NCBI RefSeq assembly: GCF_000526915.1
Contig: NZ_JAGZ01000017.1
Span: 1-60,893 of the forward strand
Source: Mycobacterium genavense ATCC 51234
Lineage (GTDB): Bacteria; Actinomycetota; Actinomycetes; Mycobacteriales; Mycobacteriaceae
Direction of reading: 5' to 3'
Length of the DNA: 60,893 nt
Every line of letters starts with the position of its first letter. Positions within the stretch are counted from its first letter, which is position 1. Shown piece by piece: positions 51,774 to 60,893 of the stretch. The notes under the pieces are model-generated. The model did no database searches. It was given only the letters and a program-made list of their open reading frames with translations, and had not been told where the DNA came from. A program made the translations under genes and the position numbers.

Positions 51774-52429
51774 ATCACCGAGGGAAGCTCGGATCCCCGG
51801 CCCGCGCGGTCGCGGGCTCGTTTGCTGGAAGCAGCCGCGACATTGCTGCGCTCCGGCGGCCCCAGTGCGGTGACCGTGGAAGCGGTCACCCGTACCGCCA
51901 ACGTGGCCAGAGCCACCCTGTATCGCCACTTCCCGAGCGGAAACGATTTGCTGGCCGCGGCGTTCAACAGCCTGATACCGCCGTCCCCGATCCCGCCCGA
52001 GGAGGGCTCGCTGCGGGATCGGCTGGTCGCCCTGGTCCTTGCCCAGCCGAATCGGTGGCCCAAGCGCCCGCCCTGATGACGGCGATGTCCTGGTTGGCCC
52101 TGGGGCGCGATCTGGAAGGCTTGCCGGAACCGCACCACGCCAGCTGCACCGACAGCCCCGCGATCACCACCCTTCGCGAAGGCATCGCCCAGCAGTACGC
52201 GGCGCCGTTCGACGCCCTGTTCGACAGTCCGGAGGCCGCGGAACTCGGTGAGGTGGACCGCTCGCAGGCCATCGCTCTGCTGATCGGCCCGCTGGTGCTG
52301 GGGCGCCTGTCCACGCTGCCGGATTTCGACTATCGGGAATGCGCGCTTGCGGCCGTCGACGGTTTCCTGCACGTCCAGCGCGCGCAGAACAGGGCTAGCG
52401 CAGCGAGTATCGAATCGGCAGGTGCTTGA
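51774..52429 (+). pseudogene. TetR-family regulator, start codon lost and frameshifted
   Basis: The helix-turn-helix region (RARLLEAAATLLRSGG; VTRTANVARATLYRHFPSG) is intact in one frame and the C-terminal domain (SVAQAPALMTAMSWLALG to LSTLPDFDYRECALAAVDGF) in another. One G seems lost near 52044-52047: restoring it reads Leu-Ala-Gln-Ala-Glu-Ser-Val-Ala. No usable start codon precedes the first frame; ATC at 51774, nine bases after AGGGAGG and followed by Thr-Glu-Gly, is probably a mutated ATG. The regulator should be non-functional. Confidence 0.8.
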
Positions 52430-52638
52430 ACCCACCGACGAACGTCGTGGCGATCAGCTCCGGTTCACCATTCAGCTCAATGGATTTTCAGCCGCGGCAG
52501 CAGTTCGGTGAAGAGGCCGTTCACCTCCATGCGGCCAGCGCCGCCCAGGCAGCAGTGGACCCCGTAGCCGAGTGCCAAGTGCTTTGTTCGAAATCGCCTA
52601 TCCGGCCTGGTCGCGAGATTCCGGACGGGATTTTGATT
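52395..52638 (-). pseudogene. Cytochrome P450 C-terminal relic
   Basis: About 80 codons of a P450 end: KHLALGYGVHCCLG is the haem-binding loop (ancestral FGxGxHxCLG), then RMEVNGLFTELLPRLK. A TTTT run at 52485-52488 carries one base extra; correcting it leads to SIELNGEPELIATTFVGGFKHL (split) and a stop at 52395-52397. A short internal deletion is visible after CLGG. The rest of the gene is gone. It overlaps the 3' end of the TetR pseudogene and the probable S10 promoter. Confidence 0.8.
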
Positions 52639-52662
52639 AGGCCATGATCTAGGGCATACTGT
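52633..52662 (+). promoter_or_regulatory. Candidate S10 operon promoter
   Basis: TTGATT (52633-52638), 18 bp, TACTGT (52657-52662), giving a leader of about 290 bases. Moderate match only. Confidence 0.4.
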
Positions 52663-52792
52663 TCGGGTTGCCGTGAGCCGGGTTTGCGCCTGGCCGGGCA
52701 TACGACCAGCGCCCAAACGGGCGCGTCCGGTCCCATCCTTGGAGCGACTACTTTTGGCCTTCAAAACGGCCGCGCCAAGGCTGTGTGAGGGT

Positions 52793-52812
52793 GACACGCC
52801 CGACCGCGGGGG
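52793..52812 (+). promoter_or_regulatory. Ribosomal leader motif, S10 copy
   Basis: GACACGCCCGACCGCGGGGG, 143 bases before rpsJ. It differs at two positions from the str-operon copy (32787-32806). The rest of the leader (52430-52955) contains the P450 relic and GC-rich sequence; a GGCCCGGACATCCGGGCC hairpin at 52911-52928 lies just before the ribosome site. Confidence 0.55.
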
Positions 52813-52955
52813 CCGGTGAACCACGACAGGTAAACAGCGGCGCAGTATCCGGCGCGGCGCTCGATCGGTCCCAGACGGGCCGGGTCGAGTCGGCGCGGCG
52901 GGGGCACCAGGCCCGGACATCCGGGCCTTCAATGAGGAGTGAGGGTAGGAGAAGC

Positions 52956-53261
52956 GTGGCGGGACAGAAGATCCGCATCAGGCTTAAGGCCTACGACCAT
53001 GAGGCTATTGACGCCTCGGCGCGCAAGATCGTCGAGACCGTCGTCCGTACGGGTGCCAGCGTCGTAGGGCCGGTGCCGCTGCCGACCGAGAAGAACGTGT
53101 ACTGCGTCATCCGCTCCCCGCACAAGTACAAGGACTCGCGGGAGCACTTCGAGATGCGCACCCACAAGCGGTTGATCGACATTCTCGATCCGACGCCGAA
53201 GACCGTTGACGCACTGATGCGCATCGATCTGCCGGCCAGTGTCGACGTCAACATCCAGTAG
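52956..53261 (+). CDS. rpsJ: 30S ribosomal protein S10
   Basis: A 101-residue protein, also NusE in antitermination. GTG 52956 follows AGGAGAAGC. First gene of the S10 operon. Conserved IRIRLKAYDHEAID and GPVPLPTEKN are present. Confidence 0.97.
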   Translation: MAGQKIRIRLKAYDHEAIDASARKIVETVVRTGASVVGPVPLPTEKNVYCVIRSPHKYKDSREHFEMRTHKRLIDILDPTPKTVDALMRIDLPASVDVNIQ

Positions 53262-53276
53262 GGGATCGGCGAACTC

Positions 53277-53930
53277 ATGGCAAGAAAAGGCATTCTGGGT
53301 ACCAAGCTGGGCATGACGCAGGTGTTCGCCGAGAACAACCGGGTCGTGCCGGTGACGGTGGTGAAGGCGGGACCCAACGTCGTCACGCGCATCCGCACCC
53401 CGGAACTCGACGGCTACAGCGCCGTGCAGTTGGCCTACGGCGAAATCAGCCCACGGAAAGTCAACAAGCCCGTCACCGGCCAGTACACCGCAGCGGGCAT
53501 CAACCCGCGCCGGCACCTGGCCGAGCTGCGGCTGGACAACCCGGAGGCGGCCGCCGAGTACGAGGTCGGCCAGGAGCTGACGGCGGAGATCTTCGCCGAC
53601 GGCGCCTACGTCGACGTGACCGGCACCTCCAAGGGCAAGGGCTTCGCGGGCACCATGAAGCGGCACGGTTTTCGTGGCCAGGGCGCCAGCCACGGTGCCC
53701 AGGCGGTGCACCGTCGTCCGGGTTCCATCGGCGGTTGCGCCACGCCCGCGCGCGTGTTTAAGGGCACGCGGATGGCGGGCCGGATGGGCAACGACCGGGT
53801 GACCGTGCAGAACCTGGTGGTGCACAAGGTCGATGCCGAGAACGGCGTGCTGTTGATCAAGGGTGCGGTCCCCGGCCGCACCGGCGGACTCGTCGTGGTT
53901 CGCACCGCGATCAAACGAGGTGAGAAGTAA
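53277..53930 (+). CDS. rplC: 50S ribosomal protein L3
   Basis: A 217-residue core protein near the peptidyl-transferase centre. Signature FAGTMKRHGFRGQGASHG is present. It overlaps rplD by one base (TAATG). Confidence 0.97.
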   Translation: MARKGILGTKLGMTQVFAENNRVVPVTVVKAGPNVVTRIRTPELDGYSAVQLAYGEISPRKVNKPVTGQYTAAGINPRRHLAELRLDNPEAAAEYEVGQELTAEIFADGAYVDVTGTSKGKGFAGTMKRHGFRGQGASHGAQAVHRRPGSIGGCATPARVFKGTRMAGRMGNDRVTVQNLVVHKVDAENGVLLIKGAVPGRTGGLVVVRTAIKRGEK

Positions 53931-54586
53931 TGACAGCGGTAAAGATTGATGTGAAGACGCCGGACGGCAAGGTCGACGGCTCCATCGAGCTGCCCGCCGA
54001 ATTGTTCGACGCGCCGGCCAATATCGCGTTGATGCACCAGGTGGTCACCGCGCAGCGAGCGGCGGCCCGCCAGGGTACGCACTCGACCAAGACGCGCGGC
54101 GAGGTCAGCGGTGGCGGCCGTAAGCCGTACCGGCAGAAGGGCACCGGACGCGCGCGGCAGGGTTCGACACGCGCCCCGCAGTTCACCGGTGGTGGCACCG
54201 TGCACGGTCCCAAGCCGCGCGACTACAGCCAGCGCACGCCCAAGAAGATGATCGCTGCCGCGTTGCGCGGTGCGTTGTCCGACCGGGCCCGCAACGGCCG
54301 CATCCACGCGGTCACCGAGCTTGTGTCGGATCAGACACCATCGACCAAGAGCGCCAAGGCATTTCTGAACACGCTGACCGATCGCAAGCAGGTCCTGGTC
54401 GTCATCGGCAGCACCGACGAGGCCGGCGCCAAAAGCGTGCGCAACCTGCCCGGCGTGCACATCCTGGCGCCCGGTCAGCTCAACACCTATGACGTGCTGC
54501 GTTCCGACGACGTGGTGTTCAGCATCGAGGCGCTCAACGCCTACATCGCGGCGAATACGGGTAGCACCGAGGAGGTTTCGGCCTGA
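53930..54586 (+). CDS. rplD: 50S ribosomal protein L4
   Basis: A 218-residue tunnel-wall protein; loop sequence RQKGTGRARQGSTRAPQFTG (the long extension) is present. Overlaps rplW by one base. Confidence 0.97.
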   Translation: MTAVKIDVKTPDGKVDGSIELPAELFDAPANIALMHQVVTAQRAAARQGTHSTKTRGEVSGGGRKPYRQKGTGRARQGSTRAPQFTGGGTVHGPKPRDYSQRTPKKMIAAALRGALSDRARNGRIHAVTELVSDQTPSTKSAKAFLNTLTDRKQVLVVIGSTDEAGAKSVRNLPGVHILAPGQLNTYDVLRSDDVVFSIEALNAYIAANTGSTEEVSA

Positions 54587-54888
54587 TGGCGACCGTCACT
54601 GACCCACGCGACATCATCCTGGCTCCGGTCATTTCGGAGAAGTCGTACGGCCTGCTCGACGACAACGTGTACACCTTCGTGGTGCACCCCGACTCGAACA
54701 AGACGCAGATCAAGATCGCTATCGAGAAGATCTTCTCCGTCAAGGTCGCGTCAGTGAACACCGCGAACCGGCAGGGCAAGCGGAAGCGTACCCGGACCGG
54801 GTTCGGCAAGCGCAAGGGCACCAAGCGCGCGATTGTCACCCTGGCCCCGGGCAGCAAGCCGATTGACCTGTTCGGAGCACCGGCCTAG
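54586..54888 (+). CDS. rplW: 50S ribosomal protein L23
   Basis: A 100-residue protein at the tunnel exit, docking site for trigger factor and SRP. APVISEKSYGLLDDNVYTF is typical. Confidence 0.97.
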   Translation: MATVTDPRDIILAPVISEKSYGLLDDNVYTFVVHPDSNKTQIKIAIEKIFSVKVASVNTANRQGKRKRTRTGFGKRKGTKRAIVTLAPGSKPIDLFGAPA

Positions 54889-54917
54889 CCGCGTCCGAGA
54901 GAAAGACCTGATAAGAC

Positions 54918-55760
54918 ATGGCAATTCGCAAATACAAGCCGACGACCCCGGCTCGTCGTGGCGCGAGCGTGTCCGACTTCGCCGAGGTCACCCGTTCGGA
55001 GCCGGAGAAGTCGCTGGTGCGCCCGCTGCACGGGCACGGTGGGCGTAATGCCCACGGCCGCATCACCACTCGTCACAAGGGTGGTGGTCACAAGCGTGCC
55101 TACCGGGTGATCGACTTCCGTCGCAACGACAAAGACGGTGTCAACGCCAAGGTCGCGCACATCGAGTACGACCCGAACCGCACCGCCAACATCGCGTTGC
55201 TGCACTTCCTGGATGGGGAGAAGCGCTACATCATTGCCCCGCTTGGACTCTCGCAGGGCGACGTGGTGGAGTCGGGCGCCAACGCCGACATCAAGCCGGG
55301 CAACAACCTGCCGTTGCGCAACATCCCGGCCGGTACGTTGATCCACGCCGTGGAGCTGCGCCCGGGCGGTGGCGCCAAGATGGCGAGGTCGGCCGGATCC
55401 AGCATCCAGCTGCTCGGTAAAGAGGGTAGCTACGCGTCGCTGCGTATGCCCAGCGGTGAGATCCGCCGCGTCGACGTCCGCTGCCGTGCCACCGTCGGCG
55501 AGGTGGGCAACGCCGAACAGGCGAACATCAACTGGGGCAAGGCTGGTCGGATGCGTTGGAAGGGCAAGCGCCCGACCGTGCGTGGTGTCGTGATGAACCC
55601 GGTAGACCACCCGCACGGTGGTGGTGAGGGCAAGACCTCCGGTGGTCGCCACCCGGTCAGCCCGTGGGGTCAGCCCGAGGGTCGCACCCGGCACCCGAAC
55701 AAGGCCAGTAACAAGCTCATCGTCCGACGCCGGCGCACCGGCAAGAAGCACGGTCGCTAG
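54918..55760 (+). CDS. rplB: 50S ribosomal protein L2
   Basis: A 280-residue protein needed for peptidyl transfer; the key C-terminal motif VMNPVDHPHGGGEGK contains the conserved His. ATG at 54918. Confidence 0.97.
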   Translation: MAIRKYKPTTPARRGASVSDFAEVTRSEPEKSLVRPLHGHGGRNAHGRITTRHKGGGHKRAYRVIDFRRNDKDGVNAKVAHIEYDPNRTANIALLHFLDGEKRYIIAPLGLSQGDVVESGANADIKPGNNLPLRNIPAGTLIHAVELRPGGGAKMARSAGSSIQLLGKEGSYASLRMPSGEIRRVDVRCRATVGEVGNAEQANINWGKAGRMRWKGKRPTVRGVVMNPVDHPHGGGEGKTSGGRHPVSPWGQPEGRTRHPNKASNKLIVRRRRTGKKHGR

Positions 55761-55778
55761 GAAGTCGAGGAGTAAGAC

Positions 55779-56060
55779 ATGCCACGCAGCCTGAAAAAGG
55801 GACCATTCGTAGACGACCACCTGCTCAAGAAGGTGGACGTGCAGAACGAGAAGAACAGCAAGCAGGTCATCAAGACCTGGTCGCGTCGTTCGACGATCAT
55901 TCCCGACTTCATCGGCCACACCTTTGCGGTGCACGACGGCCGTAAGCACGTCCCGGTGTTCGTGACCGAGGCGATGGTCGGTCACAAGCTCGGTGAATTC
56001 GCGCCGACGCGCACGTTCAAAGGCCACATCAAGGACGACCGAAAGGCCAAGCGCCGATGA
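55779..56060 (+). CDS. rpsS: 30S ribosomal protein S19
   Basis: A 93-residue small-subunit head protein; signature FIGHTFAVHDGRKHVPVFV. Overlaps rplV by four bases (ATGA). Confidence 0.97.
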   Translation: MPRSLKKGPFVDDHLLKKVDVQNEKNSKQVIKTWSRRSTIIPDFIGHTFAVHDGRKHVPVFVTEAMVGHKLGEFAPTRTFKGHIKDDRKAKRR

Positions 56061-56589
56061 CCACCACGACGACTGAATATCCGTCGGCCGTCGCTAAAGC
56101 GCGGTTCGTGCGGGTTTCGCCGACCAAGGCGCGCCGGGTCATCGACCTGGTGCGCGGCAAGTCGGTCGCCGACGCGCTCGACATCTTGCGCTGGGCACCG
56201 CAGGCCGCCAGTGAGCCGGTCGCCAAGGTGATCGCCAGCGCGGCGGCCAACGCGCAGAACAACGACGGCCTGGACCCGGCGACCCTGGTGGTCGCCACGG
56301 TCTACGCCGACAAGGGTCCCACTGCCAAGCGCATCCGTCCGCGCGCGCAGGGGCGTGCGTTCCGGATTCGCCGGCGCACCAGCCACATCACCGTCGTGGT
56401 GGAAAGCCGCCCGAGCAAGGACCAGCAGTCGTCGAAGTCGTCGCGGGCTCGCCGCGCCGAGGGCAGCAAGGCCGCCGCGAAGGCACCGGCCAAGACGGCA
56501 CCCGCCAAGAAGGCGCCCGCGAAAAAGGCTGCGCCACAGGCCGAAGCCAAGACGTCTGAGACTTCTGACGCGAGGGGAGGCTCAGACTA

Positions 56590-56590
<1 letters not shown>
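56057..56590 (+). CDS. rplV: 50S ribosomal protein L22
   Basis: A 177-residue protein. The conserved L22 core ends near residue 118; the rest is a mycobacteria-typical Lys/Ala-rich tail. Overlaps rpsC by one base. Confidence 0.97.
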
Positions 56591-57414
<824 letters not shown>

Positions 57415-57417
57415 ATC

Positions 57418-57834
57418 ATGTTGATTCCCCGCAGAGTTAAGCACCGCAAGCAGCACGATCCCTGCCAGCGCGGCATTGCCAGCGGTGGCACGGAGGTGAA
57501 CTTCGGCGACTTCGGCATTCAGGCCCTCGAGCATGCCTACGTCACCAACCGGCAGATCGAGTCGGCGCGTATCGCGATCAACCGGCACATCAAGCGTGGC
57601 GGCAAGGTGTGGATCAACGTTTTCCCCGACCGTCCGCTGACCAAGAAGCCCGCGGAAACCCGGATGGGTTCCGGTAAGGGCTCGCCGGAGTGGTGGGTCG
57701 TCAACGTCAAGCCGGGCCGGGTGCTGTTCGAGCTCAGCTACCCCAACGAGCAGACCGCCCGCGAGGCGCTCACCCGAGCAATCCACAAGCTGCCGATCAA
57801 GGCACGCATCATCACCCGAGAGGATCAGTTCTGA
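57418..57834 (+). CDS. rplP: 50S ribosomal protein L16
   Basis: A 138-residue protein near the A site; signature RMGSGKGSPEWWVVNVKPGR. Overlaps rpmC start by one base. Confidence 0.97.
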   Translation: MLIPRRVKHRKQHDPCQRGIASGGTEVNFGDFGIQALEHAYVTNRQIESARIAINRHIKRGGKVWINVFPDRPLTKKPAETRMGSGKGSPEWWVVNVKPGRVLFELSYPNEQTAREALTRAIHKLPIKARIITREDQF

Positions 57835-58094
57835 TGGCAGTGGGTATTTCGCCTGGCGAACTGCGCGAGCTCACCGACGAGGAGCTGACGGACCGCCTGC
57901 GCGAATCCAAGGAGGAGCTGTTCAACCTCCGCTTCCAAATGGCGACGGGACAGCTCAACAACAACCGCCGGCTGCGCACGGTGCACACCGAAATCGCCCG
58001 CGTGTACACGGTGCTGCGGGAACGAGAGCTGGGCCTGGCGAGTGGTCCCGATGGATATCCGACGGAAACAAGGAATCGTGATGGCAGAAGCTAA
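57834..58094 (+). CDS. rpmC: 50S ribosomal protein L29, altered C-terminus
   Basis: An 86-residue L29. The core (SPGELRELTDEELTDRLRES; MATGQLNNNRRLRTVHTEIA) is intact. After GLASGPDG the sequence YPTETRNRDGRS extends about ten residues past the M. tuberculosis end and overlaps the rpsQ start by 14 bases. A small indel near the stop would explain this. The tail is outside the functional core. Confidence 0.93.
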   Translation: MAVGISPGELRELTDEELTDRLRESKEELFNLRFQMATGQLNNNRRLRTVHTEIARVYTVLRERELGLASGPDGYPTETRNRDGRS

Positions 58095-58425
58095 GGCCAC
58101 TTCCAAGAAGGCCGCTGCGAAAGATGGCGCCGCGAAAGAGAAGGGCCCGCAGCACACTCCGGCGAAGCCGAAGACACGCGGCCGGCGCAAGACGCGCATC
58201 GGCTACGTGGTGAGCGACAAGATGCAGAAGACCATCGTGGTCGAGCTGGAAGACCGGACACGTCACTCGCTGTACGGCAAGATCATCCGGACGACCAAGA
58301 AGGTCAAGGCGCACGACGAGGACAGCGTCGCCGGCGTCGGCGACCGCGTCTCGCTGATGGAGACGCGTCCGACGTCGGCCACCAAGCGGTGGCGTCTCGT
58401 CGAGGTGCTGGAAAAGGCCAAGTAA
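58081..58425 (+). CDS. rpsQ: 30S ribosomal protein S17
   Basis: A 114-residue protein with a Lys/Ala-rich N-terminal extension (about 36 residues) before the S17 core (RIGYVVSDKMQKTIVVELED). ATG at 58081. Last gene of the unit before the terminator. Confidence 0.96.
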   Translation: MAEAKATSKKAAAKDGAAKEKGPQHTPAKPKTRGRRKTRIGYVVSDKMQKTIVVELEDRTRHSLYGKIIRTTKKVKAHDEDSVAGVGDRVSLMETRPTSATKRWRLVEVLEKAK

Positions 58426-58441
58426 CTCCCGAGCGACAAAC

Positions 58442-58472
58442 GACGCCCGAGACCCTCGTGGTCTCGGGCGTC
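58442..58472 (+). terminator. Terminator after rpsQ
   Basis: Perfect 13-bp stem GACGCCCGAGACC (58442-58454) and GGTCTCGGGCGTC (58460-58472), five-base loop, 16 bp after the rpsQ stop. Confidence 0.93.
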
Positions 58473-58541
58473 TGCGTCGGGTGAGCGCCCCGTCACGGCG
58501 AAACAAGGTCGGAAATTTCGCCGTGGCGCTACGCTCGGCCC

Positions 58542-60893
58542 ATGTCTGTTGACTCCCGAGAGTTTCAAGGCAAGATAGAGCTGGATATCCGTGATTTCGG
58601 AACCGGATTGGGGTCCGTACGCGGCGCCGACCGCACCGGAGAATTCGCCGAACATTCTGTATTTGGTGTGGGATGACACCGGCATCGCCACGTGGGACTG
58701 CTTCGGCGGCCTGGTCGAGATGCCCGCCATGTCGCGCATTGCCGAGCGCGGGGTGCGGCTCTCGCAATTTCACACCACCGCGCTCTGTTCGCCGATGCGG
58801 GCGTCGCTGCTGACCGGTCGCAACGCCACCACGGTTGGGATGGCGACCATCGAGGAATTCACCGACGGCTTCCCGAATTGCAACGGCCGCATCCCCGCGG
58901 ACACGGCCCTGATCTCCGAGGCGCTCGCCGAACGCGGCTACAACACCTACTGCGTCGGCAAGTGGCACCTCACCCCGCTGGAGGAGGCCAATCTGGCCTC
59001 GACGAAGCGGCACTGGCCCACCTCGCGCGGGTTCGAGCGGTTCTACGGGTTCATGGGCGGTGAGACCGACCAGTGGTATCCGGACCTGGTGTACGACAAC
59101 CACCCTGTCGACCCGCCGGGCACCCCCGAGGACGGTTACCACCTGTCGAAGAATCTGGCCGACAAGACCATTGAGTTCATCCGTGACGCCAAGGTGATCG
59201 CGCCCGACAAGCCGTGGTTCAGCTACGTCTGCCCGGGCGCCGGCCACGCCCCGCACCATGTCTTCAGGAGTGGGCCGACAAGTACGCCGGCAAGTTCGAC
59301 ATGGGGTACGAGAAATACCGGGAGATCGTCCTGGAAAAACAAAAGGCAATGGGCTTGGTGCCCATCGAGACCGAGCTGCCCCCGATCAACCCGTATCTGG
59401 ATGTCAAGGGGCCCAACGGCGAAGCCTGGCCCCAACAGGACACCGTGCGGCCCTGGCGCTCGCTGGACAGCAAAGAGAAGAAGTTGTTCTCGCGGATGGC
59501 CGAGGTGTTCGCCGGCTTCTTGTCCTACACCGACGCGCAGATCGGCCGGATCCTGGATTACCTCGAGGAGTCCGGCCAGTTGGACAACACCATCATCGTG
59601 GTGATCTCCGACAACGGTGCTAGCGGCGAGGGCGGTCCGAACGGGTCGGTGAACGAGGGCAAGTTCTTCAACGGTTACATTGACACCGTCGAGGAGAGCA
59701 TGAAGCTCTTCGACCACCCCGGTGGGCCGGAAACCTTCAACCATTACCCGATCGGCTGGGCGATGGCATTCAACACGCCCTACAAGCTCTACAAGCGCTA
59801 CGCCTCGCATGAGGGCGGCATCGCCGATCCGGCGATCATCTCCTGGCCCAACGGGATTGCCGCGCACGGCGAGATCCGCGACAACTACGTCAACGTCTGC
59901 GACATCACCCCGACCGTCTATGACCTGCTGGACATGACGCCACCGGAGACGGTCAAGGGGATTACGCAACGACCGCTAGACGGTGTGAGTTTCAAAGCGG
60001 CGCTGGCCGATCCGGCTGCCGATACCGGCAAGCACACGCAGTTCTACACCATGCTGGGCACCCGCGGGATCTGGCACAACGGCTGGTTCGCCAACACCGT
60101 GCACGCCGCCACACCGGCCGGCTGGTCGAATTTCGACGCCGACCGCTGGGAGTTGTTCCACATCGAGGCCGACCGCAGCCAATACACCGATCTGGCCGCC
60201 GAGCACCCCGAGAAGCTGGAAGAGCTTAAGGCGCTGTGGTTTTCCGAGGCCGCCAAGTACAACGGCCTGCCACTGGCGGATCTGAACCTGATCGAGACGA
60301 TGACCCGATCCCGGCCCTACCTGGTGGGGGAGCGGACCAGCTACATCTACTACCCCGACTGCGCGGACGTCGGAATCGGTGCCGCCGCGGAAATCCGCGG
60401 CCGCTCGTTCAGCGTGCTGGCCGACGTCACCGTTGATACCACCGGCGCAGAAGGGGTGCTGTTCAAGCAGGGCGGCGCGCACGGCGGGCATGTGCTATTC
60501 ATCCAGGACGGGCGCCTGCACTATGTCTACAACTTCCTGGGCGAGTGATGTCTACAACTTCCTGGGCGAGTGCCAGCAACTGGTGTCTTCCGCGGCCGCG
60601 GTCCCGTTGGGCCGACACGTTTTCGGCGCCAGCTACGCGCGGACGGGAACCGTGGCGAACAGTCATACCCCGCTGGGCGACGTCACCCTGTTCATCGACG
60701 ACGAGGTGGTGGGCACGCTCGCGGATGTGACCGCCCACCCCGGAACCTTCGGCTTGGCCGGCGCCGGCATCACCGTCGGCCGAAACGGTGGTTCCGCGGT
60801 GTCCAGCCGGTACAAGGCGTCGTTCCTCTTCACCGGCGGCACCATCGCCAGTGTCCGCCTCGACTTCTCCGGGCGGCCCTACCATGACGTGGA
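58542..60893 (+). pseudogene. atsA: Arylsulfatase AtsA, three frame lesions, 3' end outside window
   Basis: A sulfatase-family enzyme (about 787 residues in M. tuberculosis). The formylglycine site is CSPMR; metal and substrate motifs (YLVWDDTGIATWDCFGG, GKWHLTPLEE, VISDNGASGEGG) are present. The frame breaks at +1 T in 58595-58597 (ancestral Asp-Ser-Glu-Pro-Asp-Trp), -1 near 59264-59267 (His-Val-Phe-Lys/Gln-Glu-Trp-Ala) and by an exact 25-bp tandem duplication at 60523-60572 that creates TGA at 60546-60548. Past that, the frame is clean to the window edge (ending FSGRPYHDV). Recently inactivated. Confidence 0.9.
60523..60572 (+). repeat. Exact 25-bp tandem duplication inside atsA
   Basis: Bases 60523-60547 are repeated without change at 60548-60572 (unit begins ATGTCTACAACTTCC and ends GGGCGAGTG). 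25 is not a multiple of three, so the second copy shifts the frame and places TGA at the junction. Confidence 0.97.

Overview
The window is a high-GC chromosomal segment from a Mycobacterium, most likely a slow-growing species. Gene order follows the M. tuberculosis H37Rv block Rv0644c-Rv0711: mmaA2, mmaA1, lipG, Rv0647c, Rv0648, Rv0649, Rv0650, rplJ, rplL, Rv0653c, Rv0654, mkl, rpoB, rpoC, end, lpqP, fadE8, echA4, Rv0674, echA5, Rv0679c, Rv0680c, Rv0681, rpsL, rpsG, fusA, tuf, Rv0687, Rv0688, Rv0690c, the mycofactocin genes, the S10 operon and atsA. Some H37Rv neighbours are missing (for example mmpS5-mmpL5 between echA5 and Rv0679c, and the ceramidase gene after rpoC). Other genes occur instead: an HD-domain gene after rpoC, a PE gene after tuf, and a major facilitator exporter with its TetR-type regulator before rpsJ.

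Layout. 1-4491 (minus): mycolic-acid methyltransferases, lipase/hydrolase, ABC1 kinase and a DinB-like protein. 4532-10207: a wrecked alpha-mannosidase, a small protein and a broken ROK sugar kinase. 10226-11567: L10 leader, rplJ, rplL and terminator. 11576-13866: a TetR regulator divergent from a broken carotenoid oxygenase. 14040-15100: mkl and terminator. 15258-23021: rpoBC. 23000-26709: an HD-domain pseudogene, endonuclease IV, and LpqP with a damaged signal peptide. 26722-30899: lipid genes fadE8, echA4, a PaaX-like gene and echA5. 30904-32622: two DUF3060-like exported proteins divergent from a TetR regulator. 32652-37250: the str operon. 37373-38635: a PE pseudogene and two small proteins. 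38700-50085: mycofactocin (MFT) biosynthesis and partner oxidoreductases. 50058-52638: MFS exporter, broken TetR and a cytochrome P450 relic. 52633-58472: S10 operon. 58542-60893: atsA pseudogene running off the window.

The main theme is selective gene decay. At least nine genes carry frameshifts, in-frame stops or duplications, and the ancestral reading frame can be followed through each lesion. Roughly 24 kb of rpoBC, translation genes and the complete mftA-G pathway carry none. Random sequencing error would not spare those genes, so I infer real, recent pseudogenisation, as in host-restricted mycobacteria. A member or relative of the M. avium complex undergoing reduction, of the M. lepraemurium kind, would fit, but the species cannot be fixed from this window alone.

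The best candidate system is the MFT island. The TetR regulator MftR is divergent from the 29-residue precursor gene mftA, followed by mftB-G, with a nearby MFT-type short-chain dehydrogenase, a ferredoxin reductase and a 2-hydroxyacid dehydrogenase. It is a described redox-cofactor system; what stands out is its full preservation in a decaying neighbourhood. Other regulatory structure includes a 20-nt motif shared by the str and S10 leaders and four TetR-type palindromic operators in divergent gene pairs.
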